A stretch of 64,000 nt of DNA. It comes from JABFRG01 sp038210445. Lineage in GTDB: Bacteria; Myxococcota_A; Polyangia; Polyangiales; Polyangiaceae. A program made the translations under genes and the position numbers. Positions 9,243 to 17,896 of the stretch are shown here, in pieces. Position 1 is the first letter of the stretch; every line of letters starts with the position of its first letter. Below the pieces are notes generated by a model. It saw only the letters and a program-made list of their open reading frames with translations. It had not been told where the DNA came from and did no database searches. The stretch covers positions 103,398 to 167,397 of the forward strand of contig JBBQWQ010000014.1 of the NCBI GenBank assembly GCA_038210445.1. The letters run 5' to 3'.

Positions 9243-12200
9243 TCAGAGCACCGGTGGTGCGCTCGGAAGGAGGTCGCTGGTGCCGCTTCGCGCCGGCTCC
9301 GGGACCGGCGTGGCATCGAAGAGCGCCGCCACGATGGGTCGCTGGGCAAAGGTGCGGCGGAGGCGCGCGTCGCGGATGGTGCCGAGCATGGCCACCGTGT
9401 AGTCGATGGCCACCTGCCGCGCGTGACCGGCCTGGGGGGAGCCGGCGCGCTTCAGGGCATCGGCGCAGAGTACACGTATCTCGAGACCGTACTCGCAGCC
9501 CTGAAGGGTCTCGACGGTGCCGAGGGCGGTGGTGGCCAGCAGCGTCCCGGTATGAATCTCGCCAGCGTCGACCCGGGCCGTGGCCTCGATGGACATTCCG
9601 TAGAACGAGTAGGCCACGAGCGCCTGCGTCTCCGCTGCCCGCCGCGCTTCGAGGGCCTGCGCAATGGCCCGCTTGGGGTCGCGCTTGGCGCGCGAGAGCA
9701 CGGCCCCGATGAGCAGCGCGTGGGTCGCGTCGTAGGCGTTGCGGGTCAGGGCGATCATGTTCTGCGCGTCGCGGAGGAAGCCCTCGCCGGTGGCCACGTC
9801 GCCCACCTCCAGTGCCACCTCAGCGCACACAATGTGCGTGTCGGCGCGGCTGTCTTGGTCGCCGTAGCGCTCGTGGGCCTCGCGGGCCCGCGAGAGGTAG
9901 GCCTGGGCTCGGGGCACGTCGCCCAGGCGCGAGTACGAGTGGCCGATGTTGGTGAGCGTCTTGGCCACCTGGAAGCGCCCGCCCATCGAGAGGTCGATCT
10001 GGATCGACTCGTGCGCGAGGACGATGGCGTCTTCGTAGCGACCCTGCACGAACATGGCGTAGGCCAGCGCGTTCTTGGTGCGCGCTTCAAGGCGCTTGGC
10101 GCCGGCGGCCTTGGCGTAGGCCAGCGCGTCGGCGTAGGCGTCGACCGCTTCGCGCACGCGGCCCACGCGGCGCAAAAGCACACCCCGCGCCCGGAGCACC
10201 TCGGCGTAGGTGCGCGCCGAGCTGCCTCGCCGGAGCTTGGGGTCGCAGGCCGAGAGCGCGCGATCGCACGCCGCCAGTGCGCCCTGCACGTCGCCCAGCT
10301 CGCGCAAGAACTCCGAGAGCAGCGCCTCGGTCTCCACCGAGAGCTGCGGCATGCCGTTGTTCTGCGCCAGCGACGTCGCGGCCTTGGCGATGGGCAGCCC
10401 GCGCAGCAGCAAGCCTTCGTCGAGGTGGTATCGCGCCAGCCGCGTGAGGGCCACGCAGGCAAGCCGCGGGGTACCCAGCTGCTTGGCCAGCGTGCGAAGG
10501 CCGTCGAGCGCCTGTACGCGCTCGCTCCGCCGGCCGAGCGCGCGGTAAATGGTCTCGAGGGCGTCGTGGGCGATCTCGCTCCGCCGATCGCGTGGCAACA
10601 TGTGGGTGAGCGCCCGGCGAAAGTACCGGGCCGCCAGCTGCAGCTGGTGGCTGTTGCGGGCCGCCAGCGCTGCCTCTAGGTAGTAGTCGACCGCGCGCAC
10701 GCCCAGGTTGCCGCGCACCAGGTGCCGGGCCACCACCGCCGCCGAGAGCCCACGCGCGAGCGGCGTCTCGGCCAAGAGCTCCCCCAGCTCCGCGTGCATG
10801 CGCACGCGCAGTTCGCCCCCCAGGGCCGCGTAGGCCACGTCGCGAATGAGGGGATGCCGGAAGTCGATGGCGTTGCCCTTGCGATCGCACATGCCGCGGG
10901 CGCAGAGGCGGGTGATGGGGTCGTCGCTGAGAATGCTGGAGAGCTCGCCGATCTCCTTCTCGTGGAGCGGCCCGCCGGCCACCGCCAACCAGTCGACGAT
11001 GACGCGCTCTTCGCGGGGCAGCTCTTGCAGGCGGTCGGCCACCAGCTGCTCCAACGTGGAAGGCAGCACCTGACCCAGGTCGCCCTGCTCGGTGCGCACC
11101 AGCGCCGAGGTCCGCTCGAGGCCGTCGCCAGCCGGGGCGCCTGCGCCTGCGCGTTCGCTACTTCTGGCCGGGCTGTCGACGATCTCGAGGACGCCCCGCT
11201 CCAGCAGCGCGTCGACCATCTCCAGGAGGAAGTACGGGTTGCCGCCCACCCGCGGCATCAGGTCGGCGCACACCGCGCGCACCCCCTCGCGGACGCCGAG
11301 CCGTGCCTCCAGGAGCCGCACCTGCTCGTCGGCGGTGAGCGGGTCGAGCTCCACCCGCACGTGGCCCTGAAGCAGCGCCGACACGCGGTCGTCGGAGCGG
11401 GTGACCACCACCGTCAGCATGGGCAGCGGATCGGGCGAGCGCAGGATGTCGGTGAACAGATCGAGCGACTGGCGATCGGCCCACTGGAAGCCGTCGAGGG
11501 TCACGATGAGGGGCTCGGCGATGGCCAGGGCACCGAGCATGGTGCGGAGGGCGCTCACGATGACCTTGCGCTGGTCTACCGCGTCTTCGTCGCTGCCCCG
11601 GGCCCGGTTGCTGTTGGCCGCGAGCTCGGCCAGGCGCGCCACCGCCGGGTGGCTGGCGTCGCCATGGGCCGCGCCGCCGCCGATGCTGGCGATGCGCTCG
11701 GCCATCTCCTCGAAGGTCTCGCCGCCGTTGGCGCCGATGGCGTCGCGTACCAAATCGGACACCGCGCCGAAGGGCACTTCCATGCTCACTGGCGTGCATT
11801 CTACACGTAAAATTCGCAGCCCTTCGCTGCGAATCTGCGCGGCTTGTACTGCGTCTTCCAGGAACGCCGAGACCAGCGCTGTTTTTCCGATGCCCATCTC
11901 GCCCACCACCGCCCGCACCACGGCCCGCTCGTGGCCCACCTTGCGCGCCGAGTGGAAGGCCGCCTGCAGATCGGCGAGCTCGGCGTCGCGGCCGATGAGG
12001 TGCCCGGCTTCGCTGGCGCGCTCGTCGCGCGAGAGCGCGCGCAAGAGCCCGTAGGTGCGCACGTGCGAGGGCAGAGGCACGCCCGATACCGACGACTTTC
12101 CGGTGAGCGACACGTGGTGCGGCGTGTCCCACAGAAAGTCGCGCCGGATGAGCCGATAGAGCCCGCCGGCGACCCAGGTGGCGCCCTTCGGTGTGGCGCC

Positions 12201-13676
12201 GCTCAGGATGTCGGCCAGCTGGGTCACCGGCTCGTGGAGCGCGAATCGCACCAGGTTTCCGTCGGCGTCGCGGGCGCCCGAGGCGATGCCGCGCACCATG
12301 CTCACCGAAGCGGTGACGGCGGTGGGCAGGTCGTCGCCGTAGCCGGCAATGGCTTCGTGGGTGTCGAGCGTCAGCATCGCTGCATCGCTCGCTGCGCGAC
12401 CGTGTTTGGCCGAGAGCCCGGCGATGGCGCGGGCCTCGAACTCGCTCTGCCACACCCAGCGCATGCCGCGTTTGTAGGCCATCTCGCCCAGGGTCTTGCG
12501 CAGCGGCGAGAGGGCGCGCAAGAGCCGCAGGTCGTTGCGGTCGGTGCCTTCGGGAAAGCCCAGGTGCAGCGACACCAGCACCACGTGCCGCACCTCGCGC
12601 GGCTCGCGGCCGCCGCTCTGGGCCTCGTCTACCGAGGGCGCGCGCGCGCTTTGCCTTCCCTGCGTCTGGTGCAGCGCCACCGGCGCCGCGGCGTTGGTGC
12701 GCGCCTCTTCCTCGACCTGCTCGTCTACCGAGGCTCGCTCGCTCTGGGGTACCAGATCGAAGATGCGCGACTCGAGGGCCACCGAGTCGATGAGCTCCTG
12801 ATTGTGGAGCAGCGCGCGGGCGACCGCCGAAGCCAGCTCCTTACCCGACGCATAGCGATGCTCGCGCTCCCGCTCCAGGAGCTTCATCACGATTTTCTCC
12901 AGCTCCTCGGGCAGATCGCGCACGTATTTGCTGGGCCGCTCCACCTCGCCGCTGCGCACGATGTCGAGCAGCGCCTCGCCGCCCAGCCCGCCGTGCAGCG
13001 GCCGCCCGGTGAGGCACTCCCAGAGAATGACGCCCAGCGCGTAGAGATCGCTCCGGCGGTCGATGCGCTCGCCGCGCGCTTGCTCCGGCGACATGTAGCC
13101 GAACTTGCCCTTGATGACGCCGGTCTGGTCTTCCGTGAGCCGCGCGCTGGCGATGCCGAAGTCGGTGATCTTCACTCCGCCTTCGAACGAGAGCAAAACG
13201 TTCTGGGGCGAAACGTCGCGGTGGACGATGTCGAGCGGCTGGCCCTGCTCGTCTTTCTTCTCGTGCGCGTAGTGCAGGCCCTTGGCCGCCTCTGCGACCA
13301 TCCAGGCGCTCACCCACGGGCCGATGCGGGTCCCAAGGTTTCGTGCCGCGTGCATGAGTGCGCCCAGGTCGAGGCCCTCGACGAACTCCATGGCCAAGAT
13401 GTGGCCTTCGTCGCCGGCGTCGAAGAACTCGTAGACCTGCACCACGTTGGGGTGGTTGAGGCGGGTCGCCAGCTGCGCCTCTTCGATGAACATGGTCTTG
13501 AAGCGCCGCGAGTTGCCGAACGACGGCAGAATGCGCTTCACCACCAGAACCTTGAAGGTCCCTTCTGCGCCGCGCTTCTTGGCCAGAAACACCTCGGCCA
13601 TGCCGCCCGCACCGAGACGCCGGACGATCTCGAAGTGCTCGAGCTTGTTCGGGACCGGGGGAAGGGGAGACGCCAT
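9243..13676 (-). CDS. Ser/Thr protein kinase - degenerate cyclase-like - AAA ATPase - TPR protein
   Basis: About 1477 residues from the ATG at 13676 (an in-frame GTG sits at 13715). Residues ~14-290 are a Hanks-type kinase: glycine loop GAGGMAEVF (22-30), Lys47, HRD 152-154 (HRDVSPQNVLL), DFG 172-174 and GYMSPEQ. The stretch after ~330 (ASVSMVRGIASGARD, HEPVTQLADILSGATPKG) follows the outline of class III nucleotide cyclases without their metal-binding Asp residues. An STAND-like ATPase follows (IGRDAEL, Walker A GEMGIGKTALV, Walker B LIVTLDGFQWAD). The C-terminal ~500 residues are TPR-like helices. No transmembrane segment is apparent. This architecture is common in myxobacteria as a signalling hub. 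The gene is divergent from the DnaJ gene at 13947. Confidence 0.93.
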   Translation of the reverse strand: MASPLPPVPNKLEHFEIVRRLGAGGMAEVFLAKKRGAEGTFKVLVVKRILPSFGNSRRFKTMFIEEAQLATRLNHPNVVQVYEFFDAGDEGHILAMEFVEGLDLGALMHAARNLGTRIGPWVSAWMVAEAAKGLHYAHEKKDEQGQPLDIVHRDVSPQNVLLSFEGGVKITDFGIASARLTEDQTGVIKGKFGYMSPEQARGERIDRRSDLYALGVILWECLTGRPLHGGLGGEALLDIVRSGEVERPSKYVRDLPEELEKIVMKLLEREREHRYASGKELASAVARALLHNQELIDSVALESRIFDLVPQSERASVDEQVEEEARTNAAAPVALHQTQGRQSARAPSVDEAQSGGREPREVRHVVLVSLHLGFPEGTDRNDLRLLRALSPLRKTLGEMAYKRGMRWVWQSEFEARAIAGLSAKHGRAASDAAMLTLDTHEAIAGYGDDLPTAVTASVSMVRGIASGARDADGNLVRFALHEPVTQLADILSGATPKGATWVAGGLYRLIRRDFLWDTPHHVSLTGKSSVSGVPLPSHVRTYGLLRALSRDERASEAGHLIGRDAELADLQAAFHSARKVGHERAVVRAVVGEMGIGKTALVSAFLEDAVQAAQIRSEGLRILRVECTPVSMEVPFGAVSDLVRDAIGANGGETFEEMAERIASIGGGAAHGDASHPAVARLAELAANSNRARGSDEDAVDQRKVIVSALRTMLGALAIAEPLIVTLDGFQWADRQSLDLFTDILRSPDPLPMLTVVVTRSDDRVSALLQGHVRVELDPLTADEQVRLLEARLGVREGVRAVCADLMPRVGGNPYFLLEMVDALLERGVLEIVDSPARSSERAGAGAPAGDGLERTSALVRTEQGDLGQVLPSTLEQLVADRLQELPREERVIVDWLAVAGGPLHEKEIGELSSILSDDPITRLCARGMCDRKGNAIDFRHPLIRDVAYAALGGELRVRMHAELGELLAETPLARGLSAAVVARHLVRGNLGVRAVDYYLEAALAARNSHQLQLAARYFRRALTHMLPRDRRSEIAHDALETIYRALGRRSERVQALDGLRTLAKQLGTPRLACVALTRLARYHLDEGLLLRGLPIAKAATSLAQNNGMPQLSVETEALLSEFLRELGDVQGALAACDRALSACDPKLRRGSSARTYAEVLRARGVLLRRVGRVREAVDAYADALAYAKAAGAKRLEARTKNALAYAMFVQGRYEDAIVLAHESIQIDLSMGGRFQVAKTLTNIGHSYSRLGDVPRAQAYLSRAREAHERYGDQDSRADTHIVCAEVALEVGDVATGEGFLRDAQNMIALTRNAYDATHALLIGAVLSRAKRDPKRAIAQALEARRAAETQALVAYSFYGMSIEATARVDAGEIHTGTLLATTALGTVETLQGCEYGLEIRVLCADALKRAGSPQAGHARQVAIDYTVAMLGTIRDARLRRTFAQRPIVAALFDATPVPEPARSGTSDLLPSAPPVL

Positions 13677-13946
13677 GCGGAGCTGCGGGCCGTTGCCGGG
13701 GGGTGCGAGAGGCACCGGCCCTGCGCCAGGGTGCTACCCAACAGGATAGCGGAAATACCGCCGCCGCGTTCCTCGAACCGAAGGCCCCATGTGTGGCGGT
13801 GGCGCACACTCGCCGGGTGCGCGCGCGCGGCGGCGATGGGCCGGCGCGGCGCGCGGCGCCGCATGCGTCTCGCGTCTTTTTCAAGCGCGAGTTATCATCG
13901 GACGCCGCCCAGAGCTCTGCCCGAATCTGCTAAAGAAGCCCCTTCG

Positions 13947-15719
13947 ATGGCCACCCCCGACCTACCCGCTCCGTCTGCACAGGGCACCCTCGCCAAGACG
14001 CCCGCGGTCCATCTGTTCGTGTACGTGTACGAGCGTGAGCTGTCGGGTTCGCTCGTGCTCTCCACCCCCGACGGCGACACCACCACCATCGCCCTGACCC
14101 AGGGGTGGCCGAGCCGGGTCAAGCTCGAGCCGGCCGACGTGTTTCTCTCCACCGTGCTCGAAGACCAGGGCTTCGCCGAAGAGCACCGGCTCGCCGCCAC
14201 CTACCAGCTTGCCCAACGCCAGCGGCGGCGCCACGGCGAGGTGCTGGTGGAGCACGGCGACATCACCGAAGAGCAGCTGCAGCAGGCGCTGCGCGTGCAG
14301 CTCGAGCGCAAGGCCGGGCGCGTGTTCTTCATGAGCGAGGCCACCACCTTCGGGTACTACGCCGGCGTCGACCTGCTTGCCGACTACGGCGGGCCCGAGG
14401 CGCCGCTCGATCCGCTCTCGCTGGTGTGGAACGGCGTGCGGCAGCGGCCTCCGTGGGAGCACGTGAACGCGGCGCTCAATCGCCTGGCCTCGGCCTCCAT
14501 GCGGCTCGCGGTGCACGCCGCGCCCGAGCGCTTCGCGTTTCGGCCCGCGGAGCTGGCGGTGGTGCAGGGCCTCGCCGAGCGTCCGGCGCGCCTCGCCGAC
14601 CTCATCGGCAGTCGCACCCTCGGCCCCAGCGCCATGCAGACATTGGTGTATTGTCTCCTCATCACCAAACAGGTGGACCTCACCGAGGCAGCCATGCCCG
14701 CCGGGGCCACGCCCAGCCCTCCCTCGGTCCGCCCCGCGCCGCCTTCCATGCGTCCGTCGCCGCCTTCCATGCGCCCGTCGCCCTCGGCCTCGCCGCCGTC
14801 GGTGCGCCCGGTCGGTGCGGAGGGCGCTGCGCGTGCGTCGATGGCTCCGGGCAGCGTGCGCGGCGCTTCCATGCCGCCGGCGCCCGGCAGCGTGCGCGGC
14901 ACGTCCATGCCGCCGGCGCCAGAGTCGTCGCCTCCCAGCAGCCGCGGCGGTTCTTTGAGCCCCGGCGAAGAGCTCTGGATGAAGGAGATCCTCGCGCGCG
15001 CCAAGTCGATCCTCACCGAAGACTACTTCCAGATGCTCGGCATCGAGCGCTCCGCCGATGCTTCGGCCGTCGATCGCGCGTACCTCACGCTGGCGAAGAA
15101 GTGGCACCCAGACCGCGTGCCGTTGAAGCTCGAGCGGGTGAAGGGCGAGTGCACTCGGGTATTCGCCCACATCAGCGAAGCCCACCAGACGCTCATGGAC
15201 CCCAAGCGGCGCGACCAGTACGTCGCGGTGCTCAAAGACGGCGGCGGAACGCCCGAAGCGCAGAAGCAAGTGCAGTCGGCGCTCGAAGCCATCACGCATT
15301 TCCAGAAGGCCGAGGTCTTCTTCAAGATTCGCGACTACGCCCAGGCCGAGTCTTTCGCCCGCAAGGCGCTGACCGCCGACCCCGGGCAATCGGAGTACAT
15401 CGCGTTCGTCGCGTGGATAGAGGCCATGAAGCCCGAGAACCAGCCGGTGGAGCCGACCCGGCGCTTCATCGAGACGCTGGGCGAGGCCATCAAGCTCAAC
15501 CCCAACAGCGAACGCGCGTACTTTTACCGCGGCATGCTCAACAAGCGCGTCGACCAGCACGCCGCCGCCATCAAAGACTTCAAGCGCGTGGCGGAGATCA
15601 ACCCCAACCACGTCGACGCCGCCCGCGAAGTACGCCTGCACTACATGCGCTCCGGTCCGTCGAACCCGCCCAAGGACGCGTCCATTGGCGGACTCATCGG
15701 AAAGTTCTTCAAGAAATAG
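13947..15719 (+). CDS. DUF4388/PATAN-like - DnaJ - TPR fusion protein
   Basis: 590 residues from the ATG at 13947; the frame continues upstream over the kinase gene but as Arg/His-rich shadow sequence. Residues ~15-230 resemble DUF4388/PATAN modules (FVYVYERELSGSLVLSTPDGD, GDITEEQLQQALRVQLERKAGRVFFM). A Pro/Ser/Met linker (PPSMRPSPPSMRPSPSA) leads to a J-domain (DYFQMLGIERSADASAVDRAYLTLAKK) with the HPD motif at 387-389. The C-terminus has TPR-like helices (FFKIRDYAQAESFARKALTADPGQSE; ERAYFYRGMLNKRVDQHAAAIKDF). J-domains stimulate Hsp70, so a co-chaperone or scaffold role is likely. Divergent from the kinase. Confidence 0.9.
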   Translation: MATPDLPAPSAQGTLAKTPAVHLFVYVYERELSGSLVLSTPDGDTTTIALTQGWPSRVKLEPADVFLSTVLEDQGFAEEHRLAATYQLAQRQRRRHGEVLVEHGDITEEQLQQALRVQLERKAGRVFFMSEATTFGYYAGVDLLADYGGPEAPLDPLSLVWNGVRQRPPWEHVNAALNRLASASMRLAVHAAPERFAFRPAELAVVQGLAERPARLADLIGSRTLGPSAMQTLVYCLLITKQVDLTEAAMPAGATPSPPSVRPAPPSMRPSPPSMRPSPSASPPSVRPVGAEGAARASMAPGSVRGASMPPAPGSVRGTSMPPAPESSPPSSRGGSLSPGEELWMKEILARAKSILTEDYFQMLGIERSADASAVDRAYLTLAKKWHPDRVPLKLERVKGECTRVFAHISEAHQTLMDPKRRDQYVAVLKDGGGTPEAQKQVQSALEAITHFQKAEVFFKIRDYAQAESFARKALTADPGQSEYIAFVAWIEAMKPENQPVEPTRRFIETLGEAIKLNPNSERAYFYRGMLNKRVDQHAAAIKDFKRVAEINPNHVDAAREVRLHYMRSGPSNPPKDASIGGLIGKFFKK

Positions 15720-15774
15720 CCCGCTCCGACTGCGAGCGCGGCGGCTGCCTCGCGCACCGCCCATGGTAGGTTCC

Positions 15775-16293
15775 ATGCATGAGCTACGACATGCAGGTCT
15801 ACCTCAAGAAGAAGCGGATCTCGAAGGCGCTCATCGCCCAGACTTGAACGAGGGGGAGGGTGGCTGGTACCTCCATGTGGACAGCGATCAAATCGGCGGC
15901 GGCAAATACACCGGTGATGACTGTGAGCTCTGCATGCAAGAGTGGGCGCAGCTGCTCGGCGGAGAGATCTCCGAAGAAGAAGAGTGGTTCAAGCGGATCG
16001 TTCGGGCTGGCGAGAAGCAGGTGGCAGCGCTCAAGCTGCCCAAGTTCGGCGCCGCGGACACGTACCTCTCCTTGGCGTTCGACGCCGCCGGGAAAGAGCG
16101 AGGCCGCAAGTCGGTCGCCCAGGAGTTGCACGAGGTCGTGAAGAACCAGCTTCACGACCCGGCCTGGCTTAGCGCCAACGAGGTCACGCGGCTCGAAGTG
16201 CTCTCGTACGATGGCGAGGGTACCGTCTCCAGCCACACCTCGTACGACGTCGACGGCAAGGGCAGCATGCGGCCTCGCCCCGACAAGCGCTGA
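15775..16293 (+). CDS. Small protein of unknown function, possibly frameshifted at its start
   Basis: The main frame runs from an ATG at 15775 to 16293 (172 residues) and encodes an acidic protein (GEGGWYLHVDSDQIGGGKYTG, CELCMQEWAQLLGGEISEEEEW, LSYDGEGTVSSHTSYDVDG). The first ~25 residues in this frame look atypical. The +2 frame instead starts at ATG 15779 and gives a natural-looking N-terminus (MSYDMQVYLKKKRISKALIA) that stops at TGA 15845, just where the main frame becomes convincing. A single frameshift near 15840-15850 would join them. Either the gene is a recent pseudogene, there is a sequence error, or the upstream similarity is chance. No family is recognised. Confidence 0.6.
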   Translation: MHELRHAGLPQEEADLEGAHRPDLNEGEGGWYLHVDSDQIGGGKYTGDDCELCMQEWAQLLGGEISEEEEWFKRIVRAGEKQVAALKLPKFGAADTYLSLAFDAAGKERGRKSVAQELHEVVKNQLHDPAWLSANEVTRLEVLSYDGEGTVSSHTSYDVDGKGSMRPRPDKR

Positions 16294-16299
16294 TCCCTT

Positions 16300-16920
16300 T
16301 CAAGAAGTAACGCGTCGCCGCTTGCGCCACGCGAAGGCCAGCCCGGCGGCCACCAGCAAGCCCGCCAGCGCGGCCCACAGGCTGGTATTCCCGGCGTTCG
16401 CGGGGGCCGGCGGCGTGAAACCGGTGTCGAGCTCCACCTGGCGATCGGTGACCGTGAGCACACGCGCCTTGGACGCAGTCGGGCTCAAAAGGCTCGCCGC
16501 GTGCCGATGCGCGTCGTCGAAGGTGGTCATGTATCGCGCGGTCACCGCCAGTCGCGCCGGTCGCGCCTTGCACGCGTAGCGCGCGCGAATCTCCAGGCCG
16601 TCACCGCGCTCGCCGAGGTTCGCGCTCACCAGGGTGCCCGGGCACGCTGCCCCGTCGCCGAAGACGTCGACCGCGTCGCGGACGAAACCCTCGAAGTCCT
16701 TCTGGTGCGCGGCCATTTCTGCCGCGTCCACGAGGCCGTCGCCGTCGCGGTCGAGGGGAATGATGCGCGCCAGATCGCGCACCGACAGGGAGATTTCCGC
16801 CTCCACCACGCCGCTCTCGGCCACCGTGAAAGTGCTCTTGGAGATGCCCGCGGTGTGCGCGTTCGCGACCGCAGGCGCAACCGCGGCCGCGAGAACGACC
16901 GTCGTGGCTACCCGGCGCAT
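16300..16920 (-). CDS. Exported EF-hand protein with C-terminal membrane anchor
   Basis: 206 residues from the ATG at 16920. Signal peptide MRRVATTVVLAAAVAPAVANA, cleaved near ANA/HT. The mature N-terminus (HTAGISKSTFTVAESGVVEAEISLSV) resembles the extracytoplasmic domain of HupE/UreJ-type proteins. An EF-hand-like calcium loop is visible (DRDGDGLVDAAE) and there are Cys residues in ACPG and YACKA. The C-terminus is one transmembrane helix plus a basic tail (WAALAGLLVAAGLAFAWRKRRR). A periplasmic calcium-binding protein is inferred. It is divergent from the PhyH gene, with only 51 bp between starts, so promoters must overlap. Confidence 0.72.
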   Translation of the reverse strand: MRRVATTVVLAAAVAPAVANAHTAGISKSTFTVAESGVVEAEISLSVRDLARIIPLDRDGDGLVDAAEMAAHQKDFEGFVRDAVDVFGDGAACPGTLVSANLGERGDGLEIRARYACKARPARLAVTARYMTTFDDAHRHAASLLSPTASKARVLTVTDRQVELDTGFTPPAPANAGNTSLWAALAGLLVAAGLAFAWRKRRRVTS

Positions 16921-16971
16921 GGTAAACGTCACGACGTGGAGCTTAGCGGTAGCACGGCCTCTGCGCCGAGG

Positions 16972-17790
16972 GTGAATGCCGACGTCTTCGACGGGCCACG
17001 CCCTCTCGCCGACGTGCTCGCCGACTACCGCGCGCACGGCTGGGCTCGGGTGGGTCGCCTGTGCAGCGAGCCCGAGCTGGAGGCGCTTCGGGGGCGCATC
17101 GACGCCATCATGATGGGCGAGATCACCTACCCGGGGATGTTCTTTCAGCGCGACACCGACAACGGCAGCTACGACGATCTCTCCTTCGGCAAGGGCTACG
17201 AAGGGCCCACGCTGCGCTATCGCAAGGTCGAGAAGCTGGAGGCGGATCCGCTCTTCTTGCGATGGATCGAGGACCCGCGGTTTTACGCCATCGCGCGCGA
17301 GCTGGTGGCCCCGAAGCTCACGCTCTACCGCGCGCTGGTGTTCAACAAGGCCGCCGAGACCGGCGGCAGCTACCTGCCCTGGCACCAGGATGGCGGCCGG
17401 TTCTGGGGTCTCGATCGCGATCCCACGCTGCAGATCTGGACCGCCCTCGACGACGCGCCGGAGAACGGCGGCTGCGTCGAGGTGCTGCCGGGTAGCCACC
17501 TGCGCGGCCTCGCCACGCCGCTCGGCGGAGTGGTTCCCAAGCACCTCATCGAGGAGCACCAAGCCGAAGAGCGCGCGCTGCGCATTCCCGCCCGCGCCGG
17601 CGAGGTGCTCCTGATTCACAACATGTTGTGGCACCGCTCGGTGCGCAGCACCACCGGCAAGCCGCGTCGTGCACTCACTGCATGCTACATGGACGCCGCG
17701 ACGCGCTGCCTTCGCACCAAGCGCACCCCGCGCGTGTTCTTCCCGCTCTTTCGCGACCTCTCGTTGACGTCGGCGCGCGAAACCACGTAG
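16972..17790 (+). CDS. Phytanoyl-CoA dioxygenase (PhyH) family oxygenase
   Basis: 272 residues from a GTG at 16972 (VNADVFDGPRPLADVLADYRAHGWARVG). The family uses Fe(II) and 2-oxoglutarate to hydroxylate small molecules. Metal ligands are visible as H138-Q-D140 (PWHQDGG) and the distal H221 (LIHNMLWHRS), with an Arg pair at 232-233 (KPRRALTACY) placed to bind 2-oxoglutarate. The length is normal for the family. The substrate is unknown; secondary metabolism is common for such genes. Upstream in-frame sequence over the divergent EF-hand gene is not counted. Confidence 0.88.
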   Translation: MNADVFDGPRPLADVLADYRAHGWARVGRLCSEPELEALRGRIDAIMMGEITYPGMFFQRDTDNGSYDDLSFGKGYEGPTLRYRKVEKLEADPLFLRWIEDPRFYAIARELVAPKLTLYRALVFNKAAETGGSYLPWHQDGGRFWGLDRDPTLQIWTALDDAPENGGCVEVLPGSHLRGLATPLGGVVPKHLIEEHQAEERALRIPARAGEVLLIHNMLWHRSVRSTTGKPRRALTACYMDAATRCLRTKRTPRVFFPLFRDLSLTSARETT

Positions 17791-17896
17791 CCTCACCGGA
17801 TGATTCGTCGCGCGAGGTTCTGTCCCCGCGAGCGCCCGTGCCCTTGTGCGGAGCCCGCTGGCCGCGACGCCGACTGCGTGTGACCCTCCACTTCCG

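Noticed and set aside
7741..9402. 553-codon plus-strand frame over the patatin gene
   Set aside because: The minus strand carries complete patatin motifs; the plus frame has no motif and shadow-like composition.
9177..10679. 500-codon plus-strand open frame opposite the kinase gene
   Set aside because: It is Arg/His/Gly-rich and antisense to well-conserved TPR coding sequence; high GC keeps such frames open.
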